Positions 6,880 through 14,170 of a stretch of DNA of 14,265 bases are shown piece by piece. Source of the DNA: Tannerellaceae bacterium (GTDB lineage: Bacteria; Bacteroidota; Bacteroidia; Bacteroidales; Tannerellaceae); contig JAIRYL010000094.1 in assembly GCA_031267775.1 (NCBI GenBank), positions 1 through 14,265 of the forward strand. The letters are read 5' to 3'. The notes beneath the pieces are model-generated. The model made no database searches. It had not been told where the DNA came from and saw only the letters and a list, made by a program, of their open reading frames with translations. The position numbers and the translations under genes are program-made. Numbering within the stretch: position 1 is the first letter of the stretch; each line of letters opens with the position of its first letter.

Positions 6880-7206
6880 TTAACGGATGGCTACTTTGCG
6901 GACAGTTTCACCAATGCGGATAATATAATATCCTTTTGCAATGTTTACAGCGTATTCTCCTGAAGACTGTTTCATCTCGATTTCCACTACCTTTATACCA
7001 ACTACGCTATATATTTCGAGTTTACTTCCAGCCGGAGCATTCGCTACTTTTATACGGTTATCAATCGCTACTACTTCAACGGAAGGTTTTTCGGGCGTTT
7101 TTTTTGCGGCATAAGCCATCCGGTTTGTTTGCTGGGCATGCGCAGAAACCAAACCAATACCGATGCTTATTACCAATACCGCGAAAATAGTTAAAAACGC
7201 CTTCAT
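6880..7206 (-). CDS. Small secreted protein with T9SS C-terminal-like domain
   Basis: This is a 108-residue protein. Residues 1-24 form a signal peptide (basic MK, hydrophobic 4-20, AHA before QQ at 25-26), so it should be exported. After a short linker, residues 43-108 resemble the type IX secretion C-terminal sorting domain. NRIKVANAPAGSKLEIYSVVG fits the usual pattern of a strand, an N-x-P-x-G turn and an IYxxxG strand. GYYIIRIG and a basic end (RKVAIR) then match the closing strands. In T9SS substrates this domain normally follows a large passenger, which is absent here. It may be a minimal CTD protein, a remnant of a larger gene, or a periplasmic protein with a similar fold. It lies on the same strand as rprX but 222 bp upstream, so probably has its own transcript. 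Confidence 0.7.
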   Translation of the reverse strand: MKAFLTIFAVLVISIGIGLVSAHAQQTNRMAYAAKKTPEKPSVEVVAIDNRIKVANAPAGSKLEIYSVVGIKVVEIEMKQSSGEYAVNIAKGYYIIRIGETVRKVAIR

Positions 7207-7227
7207 ATTTCAAGTCCTATATTCATA

Positions 7228-7235
7228 CAAATATA
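7228..7235 (-). promoter_or_regulatory. Putative -7 promoter box (TATATTTG)
   Basis: On the minus strand TATATTTG matches TAnnTTTG and would start transcription near 7223, about 17 nt before the ATG of the small secreted protein at 7206. No convincing TTTG -33 box is present at the right distance. Confidence 0.4.
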
Positions 7236-7299
7236 AAAAGGTTTCTTGAAATTAGTACTATAATAGACTGATAATTTGTAATATCGCTATAAATTCCGT

Positions 7300-7527
7300 T
7301 CATTCTTGCCGAGAATCCCTTTTGTTTCTTAATTTCTCGCGCGATTTGAATCGTTTGATCTGAACAAGTCTTAACAAAAGGATGACTCCCGATGTAAGAC
7401 CTATGATAAGACAATATTGAACCCAGTCGGGATCCGGTTTATTACCGGGCCAACCTATCACGCTCATCACAATTAAATAGATAAAGAGTACAATACTGGT
7501 CATGTTTATTTTTTTCATTTTCATCAT
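7300..7527 (-). CDS. Small two-helix membrane protein
   Basis: This is a 75-residue protein of unknown function. Hydrophobic segments at about 10-25 and 38-53 are separated by a short polar loop containing GNKPDPDW. A strongly basic tail (KRFKSREKLRNKRD) follows and should be cytoplasmic by the positive-inside rule. It resembles small conserved inner-membrane proteins I have seen in Bacteroidales, but I cannot name a family. The start is uncertain because three Met codons lie within the first four positions (MMKM). The gene diverges from hflX across a 145-bp gap and has a promoter-like box upstream, which supports it being real. Confidence 0.6.
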   Translation of the reverse strand: MMKMKKINMTSIVLFIYLIVMSVIGWPGNKPDPDWVQYCLIIGLTSGVILLLRLVQIKRFKSREKLRNKRDSRQE

Positions 7528-7547
7528 CTGTTTGCATTATATCGCTG

Positions 7548-7555
7548 CAAATTTA
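7548..7555 (-). promoter_or_regulatory. Putative -7 promoter box (TAAATTTG)
   Basis: On the minus strand TAAATTTG matches TAnnTTTG and would begin transcription about 16 nt upstream of the small membrane protein ORF starting at 7527. The -33 box is not recognisable. Confidence 0.35.
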
Positions 7556-7636
7556 AAAATAATATCGTTTCGTTTGACCAGGTTATAGAAACGCACAAAC
7601 AGACGGCATAAAGTATAACAGTTCAATCCCCTGAAT

Positions 7637-7668
7637 TTTACCGCATTTCTGAAAAATCACTACCTTTG
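7637..7668 (+). promoter_or_regulatory. hflX promoter, possibly leaderless
   Basis: TACCTTTG at 7661-7668 is a perfect TAnnTTTG box. TTTA at 7637-7640, exactly 20 nt upstream, is a three-of-four match to the -33 TTTG box. The hflX ATG begins at 7673, only 4 nt after the box. Transcription would then start at about the ATG itself, implying a leaderless or nearly leaderless mRNA. Confidence 0.65.
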
Positions 7669-7672
7669 CTTC

Positions 7673-8884
7673 ATGAAAGATTTTATACTATCCGAGGCAC
7701 AGACGGAAAAAGCTGTACTTGTGGGTTTGATTACCCCCGAACAAAATGAACAGAAAGCAAAAGAGTATCTTGACGAACTGGCGTTTCTTGCCGATACCGC
7801 CGGCGCCGAATCGGTAAAGAAATTTTATCAGCGGCTGGATTATCCGCATCCGGTAACGTTTGTCGGATCGGGTAAGTTGCGCGAGATTAAAGAATATGTG
7901 ATTGAGCATGAGATAGGTTTGGTTATATTCGATGATGAATTATCCGGCAGGCAAATCAAAAATGTGGAGAAAGAATTGCAGGTGAAAATAGTAGACCGGA
8001 CAAATCTTATCCTTGATATTTTTGCGCGCAGAGCGCAGACGGCTCATGCCAAAACGCAGGTTGAATTAGCTCAATACAAATATATGTTGCCCCGCCTTAC
8101 CCGTTTGTGGACGCACCTGGAACGTCAGCGGGGAGGTATTGGCATGCGCGGCCCCGGCGAAACGCAGATTGAAACAGACCGGCGTATTATTTTAGACAAG
8201 ATTTCCAAACTGAAACAGGATTTGATTGATATAGACAAGCAAAAAAGTATCCAGCGGAAAAACAGGGGCAAGATGGTGCGCGTGGCTTTGGTGGGCTATA
8301 CGAATGCAGGAAAATCGACATTGATGAATATCCTGAGTAAAAGCGACGTATTTGCCGAAGATAAACTCTTTGCCACACTGGATACGACCGTAAGAAAAGT
8401 GATTGTTGAAAATCTGCCGTTTTTACTGTCTGATACGGTGGGATTTATTCGTAAACTTCCAACAGAATTGATAGAATCGTTTAAATCTACCCTGGATGAA
8501 GTGCGGGAAGCGGATCTGTTGCTGCATATAGTAGATATTTCGCATCCGGGATTTGAAGAGCAAATAGAAGTGGTAAATAAAACATTGTCCGAGATAGACA
8601 GGCTGGAAAAACCGGCGATGCTGGTTTTTAATAAAATAGACGCTTTTTCTTTTATACCCAAAGAGGAAGACGATCTTACCCCGCCAACGCGCGAGAATAT
8701 AGACCTGGACGAACTGAAACGTACCTGGATGAGTAAGATGGGAGATAACTGCCTGTTTGTTTCGGCTAAGAACCGTACCCATATTGACTTGTTAAAAACA
8801 ATGCTGTACGAGCGGGTAAAAGAAATTCATATTACCCGGTTTCCTTATAATGATTTTCTGTTTCAGCCATATGATGAAGAATAA
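7673..8884 (+). CDS. hflX: GTPase HflX
   Basis: This is a 403-residue cytoplasmic GTPase of the Obg-HflX group. In characterised bacteria it binds the 50S subunit and splits stalled ribosomes under stress. The N-terminal HflX-specific domain covers about 15-195 and includes PHPVTFVGSGKL (58-69) and the signature GGIGMRGPGETQIETDRR (154-171). The G domain follows, with G1 GYTNAGKST (208-216), a G2 threonine in ATLDTT (234-239), G3 DTVG (254-257), G4 NKID (320-323) and G5 SAK (364-366). All nucleotide-binding motifs are intact and the length is normal. The start agrees with the usual Bacteroidales N-terminus, and no other Met is near. A 27-nt gap leads to the DUF4954 gene, suggesting an operon. 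Confidence 0.95.
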   Translation: MKDFILSEAQTEKAVLVGLITPEQNEQKAKEYLDELAFLADTAGAESVKKFYQRLDYPHPVTFVGSGKLREIKEYVIEHEIGLVIFDDELSGRQIKNVEKELQVKIVDRTNLILDIFARRAQTAHAKTQVELAQYKYMLPRLTRLWTHLERQRGGIGMRGPGETQIETDRRIILDKISKLKQDLIDIDKQKSIQRKNRGKMVRVALVGYTNAGKSTLMNILSKSDVFAEDKLFATLDTTVRKVIVENLPFLLSDTVGFIRKLPTELIESFKSTLDEVREADLLLHIVDISHPGFEEQIEVVNKTLSEIDRLEKPAMLVFNKIDAFSFIPKEEDDLTPPTRENIDLDELKRTWMSKMGDNCLFVSAKNRTHIDLLKTMLYERVKEIHITRFPYNDFLFQPYDEE

Positions 8885-8911
8885 AGAGTAAACGAAATTG
8901 AATTATATAAA

Positions 8912-10909
8912 ATGAAAAAATACAGGAAACTTAAACCGGAAGAGATTGCCGTTTTGCAGTCTCAATCGTGTTATTGCGACGACTGGGGGCTGATAGACGT
9001 TCCCGAAACAGTTGATATGGCCTATATCCATCATACTCGTTTTTCCGGGCATATAGCATTGGGAGCGTTCAGGAAAGAGTTTGAATTGCCGGGAGGTTTG
9101 AAAAAACATAGCGGCCTGAGGCATGTAACGCTTCATAATTGTACGTTGGGCGATAATGTACTGATTGAAAACGTACAGAATTATATAGCCAATTACCATA
9201 TAGGGAATGATTGTTTTATACAGAATGTAAATGTGATGGTAACAGAAGGTAAAGCTTCTTTTGGCAACAATGTGGCTGTTTCCGTATTAAACGAAACGGG
9301 AGGGAGGGAAGTGCCCATGTATGATACCCTGTCGGCTTCTCTGGCTTACCTGATAGCGCTTTACCGGCATCGTCCCCTGTTGATAAAACGGCTGCAGGAT
9401 ATGATTTTGGCGTATACGGAAAAAATCAGCAGCCGGTATGGTTCGATTGGCGACGGGGTGAAGATAACCAATACAGGTACGGTGCGGAACGTAAAAACAG
9501 GCAGGTATGCAACCATCGAAAATTGCACCCGTTTAGAGAACGGTTCGATAAACAGTACAGAAAAAGCGCCCGTTTATGTGGGCGACAGCGTAATTGCGCA
9601 GGATTTTATTCTGTCGTCGGGAGCGGTAATTGCCGACGCGGCAAAAATTATCCGCTGTTTTGTAGGGCAAGCCTGTCATATAACGCATAACTTTTCGGCC
9701 CACGATTCCCTGTTGTTTTGCAACTGTACGTTTGAAAATGGCGAAGCCTGCGCTATATTTGCCGGCCCGTTTACCGTATCCATGCATAAAAGCAGCTTGC
9801 TGATTGCCGGCATGTTCTCCTTTCTGAATGCCGGCAGCGGTTCTAACCAAAGCAACCACATGTATAAACTTGGCCCGATACACCAGGGGGTAGTAGAGCG
9901 CGGCTCAAAAACTACCAGCGATTCGTATATTTTATGGCCGGCTCGCATAGGCGCGTTCTCGCTGGTGATGGGGCGGCATTATCACCATAGCGATACGTCG
10001 GACGTTCCGTTTTCTTATCTGATAGAAAATAACGACGAAACTTACCTGGCGCCGGGCGTAAACCTGCGGAGCGTAGGCACGATTCGCGACGCCCAGAAGT
10101 GGCCGAAACGGGATAAAAGGACAGACGATATCTTTCTGGATAAGGTAAACTATAACCTGCTAAGCCCGTATACCATCCAAAAGATGATGAAAGCGATTCA
10201 TGTATTGACAAGCCTGCAAGTACTGGCAGGAGAAACGTCGGAAGTTTATTATTATCAAAATACGCGAATCAAAGGCGCTTCTTTGCGCAATGGGTTGGAA
10301 CTGTATAATATGGCCATTTGCAAGTTTCTGGGAAATTCGCTGATCAAGCGTTTGGAAGGCAGAGCCTTTGGCGCGATTGAAGAGGTGTGGGGGCGTTTGC
10401 TTCCCGACGCAGAGGAAGGCGCCGGCGAATGGTTTGACCTGGCCGGCTTAATTCTGCCGAAAGAATCGCTGGATAAACTCCTTGACGCCATTGAAACAGG
10501 GAACGTGAACGAACCGGCCGAAATAGAACGATTCTTTGATTTGCAGTATCAGCGTTATTATTCACTGGAATGGACATGGGCTTATCGCCAGATAGAAACC
10601 TGGTATAATATATCTCTGCAAGCTATAACGGCCCAAGAGCTTATCGGCCTGACCCGGAAATGGCAGGAGGCGGTAATTGCTTTAGACCGGATGCTTTATG
10701 AAGATGCGCGAAAGGAATTTTCGCTTACTTCCATGATAAGTTTCGGCGTAGACGGTTCATCCGGCGAAAAAAGAAAAGATTTTGAAGGCGTAAGAGGGGG
10801 CTTTGAGGAGAATCCCTTTGCGAGAGCCGTAAAGGAACATATAACCGTTAAGCGCGCCTTGGGGGATGAATTAATAGGAAGGCTTGAAAAATTGCCGGCT
10901 GATGAATGA
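8912..10909 (+). CDS. DUF4954 family beta-helix protein
   Basis: This 665-residue protein has no signal peptide or membrane segment and is probably cytoplasmic. Residues about 70-125 and 175-330 consist of short strand-turn repeats such as CTLGDNVLIENV, YVGDSVIAQDFI and GAVIADAAKI. These resemble the left-handed beta-helix hexapeptide fold of sugar-nucleotide acyltransferases. Conserved-looking segments are SGSNQSNHMYKLGPIHQG (309-326) and MGRHYHHSDTSDVPFSYL (353-370), rich in His and polar residues like an active site. The C-terminal third is helical. I recognise it as DUF4954, found in Bacteroidetes and some spirochaetes. A nucleotide-sugar transferase or pyrophosphorylase-like role is inference only. 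It lies 27 nt after hflX, and its stop overlaps the next gene's start. Confidence 0.85.
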   Translation: MKKYRKLKPEEIAVLQSQSCYCDDWGLIDVPETVDMAYIHHTRFSGHIALGAFRKEFELPGGLKKHSGLRHVTLHNCTLGDNVLIENVQNYIANYHIGNDCFIQNVNVMVTEGKASFGNNVAVSVLNETGGREVPMYDTLSASLAYLIALYRHRPLLIKRLQDMILAYTEKISSRYGSIGDGVKITNTGTVRNVKTGRYATIENCTRLENGSINSTEKAPVYVGDSVIAQDFILSSGAVIADAAKIIRCFVGQACHITHNFSAHDSLLFCNCTFENGEACAIFAGPFTVSMHKSSLLIAGMFSFLNAGSGSNQSNHMYKLGPIHQGVVERGSKTTSDSYILWPARIGAFSLVMGRHYHHSDTSDVPFSYLIENNDETYLAPGVNLRSVGTIRDAQKWPKRDKRTDDIFLDKVNYNLLSPYTIQKMMKAIHVLTSLQVLAGETSEVYYYQNTRIKGASLRNGLELYNMAICKFLGNSLIKRLEGRAFGAIEEVWGRLLPDAEEGAGEWFDLAGLILPKESLDKLLDAIETGNVNEPAEIERFFDLQYQRYYSLEWTWAYRQIETWYNISLQAITAQELIGLTRKWQEAVIALDRMLYEDARKEFSLTSMISFGVDGSSGEKRKDFEGVRGGFEENPFARAVKEHITVKRALGDELIGRLEKLPADE

Positions 10910-11165
10910 GATTGAGCAACTGATATACGAGGGCAAGGCCGACGAAGCCATCCGGCTGCTAAACCTTTACAGCGCCAAGTATCCCGCCGACGATACGGCC
11001 TGGTATCTGAGGGGTAACGCTTACCGCAAGAAAGCTAACTTCAGGCAGGCGCTGAACAATTATCTTAAAGCCATAGAATTAAATCCCCGCAGCCCGGCCG
11101 TGCAAGCGTATGCCATGCTGATGCGGATACTTGATTACAGGAATAACGACGGCTATAATCCTTAA
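10902..11165 (+). CDS. Small TPR protein
   Basis: This is an 87-residue protein made almost entirely of two tetratricopeptide-type helix pairs. The second, WYLRGNAYRKKANFRQALNN followed by YLKAIELNP, is a near-canonical TPR; the first spans about residues 3-30. It should be a small cytoplasmic protein-binding module. I use the ATG at 10902, which overlaps the DUF4954 stop by 8 nt and suggests translational coupling, and not an in-frame ATG 18 nt further upstream. Its partner is unknown; the DUF4954 protein is the obvious candidate. The stop codon overlaps that of dprA on the other strand. Confidence 0.8.
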   Translation: MNEIEQLIYEGKADEAIRLLNLYSAKYPADDTAWYLRGNAYRKKANFRQALNNYLKAIELNPRSPAVQAYAMLMRILDYRNNDGYNP

Positions 11166-12271
11166 ACAAGCTTGCACCTGTTGCCGGGAATCATTTTCAG
11201 TTTGCCATTCATTTCCATCTCAAACAGGACAGGGCTTAATTCGGAGACAGGCAAATCCAGTTTGGCGGCTAACTCGTTCAGATCAAATCCATCCTTCTTC
11301 TTCAGCAGAGCATAAATCTGGGTTACTTTTTCGTTTTCCCGAGGGAAAAGTTCCGTCTGCGCCGGAGCAAGCGTTTTCTTTTCAGGCAGATTCCACCCCA
11401 TGGCCTCCATTAAATCGGCGGCGCAGGTAACAAGCGCGGCCTGGTTCTGACGGATGATGCGGTTGCATCCTTCCGAAAAAGTATCCGACGCCCTTCCCGG
11501 AAAAGCAAAAACGTTTCGGTTATACGAAAAAGCCATTTCGGCTGTAAGTAACGAACCTCCTTTACAGGCCGATTCCATAACCAGGGTAGCGTCCGACAGT
11601 CCGGCAATAATCCGGTTACGCTTCACAAAGTTATATCTGTCGGGCTGAGTACCGCTCGGAAAGTCGGTCAAAAGCCCCCCGTTTTCCAGCATCTCTATAG
11701 CCGTCTGCCGGTGCGCCGCGGGGTATATCCTGTCCAGTCCATGCGCCAGCACGCCTGCGGTAGGCAGCCGCCCGGCCAGGGCGCTCCGGTGAGCGCTAAT
11801 ATCTATCCCGTAAGCCAGTCCGCTCACAATCAGTATGCCGGGCAGCATCGCGGCCAAATCCGCCAGCAACTTTTCCGTCTGCTCCCGGCCATACGCGCTG
11901 GCGTTTCTTGTGCCTACGATGCTCAGCACATGTTTGGCCTCTAAATGTACATTTCCTTTGGCGTAAAGAAGCAGCGGAGCGTCGGGACATTCGGCAAGCC
12001 TTTCGGGATAACCGGCGTCTGTGGCAAAAAAGCATGTAATCCGATTCTTTTCAATAAACAGCAATTCTTTTTCCGCTCTTTTCAAAGCGTCGGATTGCCT
12101 TATCTTTCCAACAAGCAATTTCCCCGCGTCGGAAAGCCGCTCCAGCTCCGGGCCTTTTGCCGTAAAAACAGCTTCGGCGCTGCCAAACAGCCGCACCAGT
12201 TGCCGCCCTGTTACGGCGCTTATGCCGGGAGCCATCGCCAAGCCCGCCTGGTAAAGAGTTTGATTCGTCAT
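11162..12271 (-). CDS. dprA: DNA-processing protein DprA
   Basis: This is a 369-residue cytoplasmic protein that, in characterised bacteria, binds incoming single-stranded DNA and loads RecA during natural transformation. An N-terminal SAM/HhH-like domain spans about 5-60. The Rossmann-type DprA core has SIVGTRNASAYG (117-128), SGLAYGIDISAHR (150-162), FVKRNRIIAGLS (215-226) and ESACKGGSLLTAE (233-245). A C-terminal winged-helix domain of the DprA/DML1 type covers about 311-369. All core motifs look intact. It is the last gene of a three-gene operon, starting 7 nt after the thioesterase stop. DprA is widespread and does not by itself show that the organism is competent. Confidence 0.95.
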   Translation of the reverse strand: MTNQTLYQAGLAMAPGISAVTGRQLVRLFGSAEAVFTAKGPELERLSDAGKLLVGKIRQSDALKRAEKELLFIEKNRITCFFATDAGYPERLAECPDAPLLLYAKGNVHLEAKHVLSIVGTRNASAYGREQTEKLLADLAAMLPGILIVSGLAYGIDISAHRSALAGRLPTAGVLAHGLDRIYPAAHRQTAIEMLENGGLLTDFPSGTQPDRYNFVKRNRIIAGLSDATLVMESACKGGSLLTAEMAFSYNRNVFAFPGRASDTFSEGCNRIIRQNQAALVTCAADLMEAMGWNLPEKKTLAPAQTELFPRENEKVTQIYALLKKKDGFDLNELAAKLDLPVSELSPVLFEMEMNGKLKMIPGNRCKLV

Positions 12272-12278
12272 CCGTAAG

Positions 12279-12683
12279 TTATTGGTTTATTTTTTTCAGC
12301 AAATCGTCAAAATATTCGCCGCGCGTCAATACGCCGTTTGCCACCACAACCGTCTCCACCCTTCCTTTTGCCGCCACTGCGCCGTCCGAAGCCCGGTATA
12401 TATCCTGGTAAAAAACCAGCTTAGGCCCCTCTCTCAGCAGGTTCAGGCAGGAAACAAACGAATCCCCGCTGCGCAGCGACGTTTTAAACTGAATCGCTAC
12501 GCGCGCCACCAAAGCGTCTACCCCCCGGCTGTGCATCGCCCCAAAGTTTTCGCCCAGCGATTCCAGAAACTCGTGCCGCGTATGCTCCATGTAGCGCAGA
12601 TAGTTCGAGTTGTTTACCACCCCCTGCAAATCACATTCGTAATCGCGCACCTTTACGGTAAGTTTAAACATATAATCCTTCAT
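12279..12683 (-). CDS. Hotdog-fold acyl-CoA thioesterase (YbgC/FadM-like)
   Basis: This 134-residue protein has the 4HBT hotdog-fold signature DLQGVVNNSNYLRYMEHTR (18-36). Asp18 is the likely catalytic acid and Glu33 lies on the following helix, as in YbgC/FadM-type thioesterases. It probably hydrolyses acyl-CoA or acyl-ACP thioesters; the substrate is not predictable. The reading frame is open for four more codons, to an ATG at 12695. I prefer the ATG at 12683 because it forms an ATGA overlap with the stop of the upstream U32 gene, a classic coupled arrangement. dprA follows after 7 nt. Confidence 0.88.
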   Translation of the reverse strand: MKDYMFKLTVKVRDYECDLQGVVNNSNYLRYMEHTRHEFLESLGENFGAMHSRGVDALVARVAIQFKTSLRSGDSFVSCLNLLREGPKLVFYQDIYRASDGAVAAKGRVETVVVANGVLTRGEYFDDLLKKINQ

Positions 12684-13921
12684 GCCGTCACCCATTTATA
12701 CATCCGGTCTGAAGGACGGATTTTTTCTTTTACTTTAACCGAAAAACGCTGCCCCTTCGCCACCTCGTCTACCGGCTGCAAGGCCACCCGCATATCCTCC
12801 ACCGTTTGTATAATTACGCCCGTGGAAGGGCCGGTAATAACCACCTCGTCGCCTGCTTTCAAGGCCTGCGACTCCATTTCAAACTCCGCCACCCCCAGCC
12901 GGCCAAAGTATTTAACAGCCTTAGCCACATATACCTTTTTCTTTGTCGCGTCCGATCCATAGCGCCCGCTCCATTCGCCCAGCCTGCGCCCCAGATAGTA
13001 ACCATCCCAAAAACCCCGGTTAAAAACGCTCCGCAGCCGCCTGTCCCAGTCCGCCATTTGCCCGTCTGTACAAACGCCCCGGCAGTAAGCCCCCAGCGCC
13101 TCCTTATAGCACTCGGTTACCACCCGCACGTATTCCGGCCCGCGCGCCCGGCCCTCTATCTTAAACACGCGCACGCCGGCGTCCATCATCTTATTCATAA
13201 AATGTATCGTCTTTAAATCCTTGGGCGACATGATGCGCTCATTATCAATATCCAGCTCCCGCCCGCTCTCTTTCTCCTTCACCGTATAGCCCCGCCGGCA
13301 AATCTGCATGCAAGCCCCCCGGTTGGCCGAGGCATTCGTCTCGTGCAGGCTCAGGTAGCACTTACCCGATACCGCCATACACAAAGCCCCGTGGCAAAAC
13401 ATTTCAATGCGTATCAGTTCGCCCTTCGGCCCCGTTATCCGCTCCTCGCGTATCGCCCGGCAGATACGCCCCGCCTGCTCCAGGTTCAACTCCCGGGCCA
13501 GTACCGCCACATCGGCAAAGCGGGCGTAAAACTTCAGCGCCTCCACATTCGTAATATTAAGCTGGGTAGATAAATGAACGCCCACCCCCGCCTGCCCGGC
13601 ATAGCGCATAGCCGCCACGTCCGAAGCAATAATGGCCGAAATCCCCGCCTCCTTTGCAGCGTCTATAATCCGCCGCATCAGCGCCAGATCCTCGTCGTAC
13701 AAAACCGTATTAACGGTAAGATAGCTCTCAACCGAGCGCTCCCGGCACACGGCAGCAATCTTCCACAAATCGTCCACCGTAAAATTGTTTGAAGAACGCC
13801 CGCGCATATTCAAGCCCTCCACGCCAAAGTAAACCGAATCAGCCCCTCCCTGTATCGCCGCCATCAGCGATTCATACGAGCCAGCCGGCGCCATAATTTC
13901 AAAATCCTTTTCGTTCAGCAT
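12680..13921 (-). CDS. Peptidase U32 family protein, probable RNA hydroxylase
   Basis: This is a 413-residue protein of the U32 family, whose studied members TrhP and RlhA hydroxylate tRNA uridine-34 or a 23S rRNA cytidine using prephenate. The N-terminal part is barrel-like: MAPAGSYESLMAAIQGGADSV (10-30) and VGVHLSTQLNI (113-123). The family signature EMFCHGALCMAVSGKC lies at 173-188 and RGACMQICRRGY at 201-212. These supply Cys181, Cys188, Cys204 and Cys208, candidate ligands for the iron-sulfur cluster of this family. The length is closer to TrhP (about 450) than RlhA (about 650), but I leave the symbol blank. The frame is open to an ATG at 14170, but that 83-codon extension crosses a dispersed repeat and the promoter, so the start is 13921. 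It is the first gene of an operon with the thioesterase and dprA. Confidence 0.9.
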   Translation of the reverse strand: MLNEKDFEIMAPAGSYESLMAAIQGGADSVYFGVEGLNMRGRSSNNFTVDDLWKIAAVCRERSVESYLTVNTVLYDEDLALMRRIIDAAKEAGISAIIASDVAAMRYAGQAGVGVHLSTQLNITNVEALKFYARFADVAVLARELNLEQAGRICRAIREERITGPKGELIRIEMFCHGALCMAVSGKCYLSLHETNASANRGACMQICRRGYTVKEKESGRELDIDNERIMSPKDLKTIHFMNKMMDAGVRVFKIEGRARGPEYVRVVTECYKEALGAYCRGVCTDGQMADWDRRLRSVFNRGFWDGYYLGRRLGEWSGRYGSDATKKKVYVAKAVKYFGRLGVAEFEMESQALKAGDEVVITGPSTGVIIQTVEDMRVALQPVDEVAKGQRFSVKVKEKIRPSDRMYKWVTA

Positions 13922-13943
13922 AATCACCCATTCATAAATCGCC

Positions 13944-13975
13944 CAAAGATACGTCTTTTCCCGCTTCCATGCAAA
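13944..13975 (-). promoter_or_regulatory. Promoter of the U32-thioesterase-dprA operon
   Basis: On the minus strand TTTG (13975-13972), a 20-nt spacer and TATCTTTG (13951-13944) match the Bacteroides promoter consensus at every fixed position. Transcription should start near 13939, giving a leader of about 18 nt before the ATG at 13921. This supports the shorter U32 protein. Confidence 0.8.
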
Positions 13976-13992
13976 AACGCTCCACCCCGCAA

Positions 13993-14145
13993 GGGGAATT
14001 GAAAATTGAAAATTGGGCTTGGGGTTGGGGGGTAGAGACGCAATGCATTGCGTCTCTACGGGTAGCGGACAGCCTTCTGCCTTTTTAATTCTCAATTCTC
14101 CATTCTCCATTCTCAATTCAATTTGGGCGTGCCCCCCTCCCAAGT
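13993..14145. repeat. Dispersed MITE-like repeat around a 28-bp palindrome
   Basis: The centre, 14032-14059, is a perfect palindrome made of GTAGAGACGCAATG and its reverse complement. It is flanked by GAATTGAAAATTGAAAATTG (about 13996-14015) on one side and by TCTCAATTCTCCATTCTCC-like tandem sequence (about 14091-14122) on the other, a loosely inverted AATTG-rich arrangement. The outer right end, GGGCGTGCCCCCCTCCC, is a near reverse complement of 942-957. The GTAGAGACGC palindrome is familiar to me as a dispersed repeat in Bacteroidetes and cyanobacterial genomes. There is no transposase inside, so if mobile it is non-autonomous. Confidence 0.7.
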
Positions 14146-14170
14146 CGGCAATGTCACTTATATAGACCAT

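Noticed and set aside
9533..9948. Minus-strand ORFs inside the DUF4954 gene
   Set aside because: They are shadow frames of a well-supported long gene with no family resemblance.
12684..12695. Alternative thioesterase start at 12695
   Set aside because: It would add four residues and a 16-nt overlap; the ATGA overlap at 12683 is the more usual coupled start.
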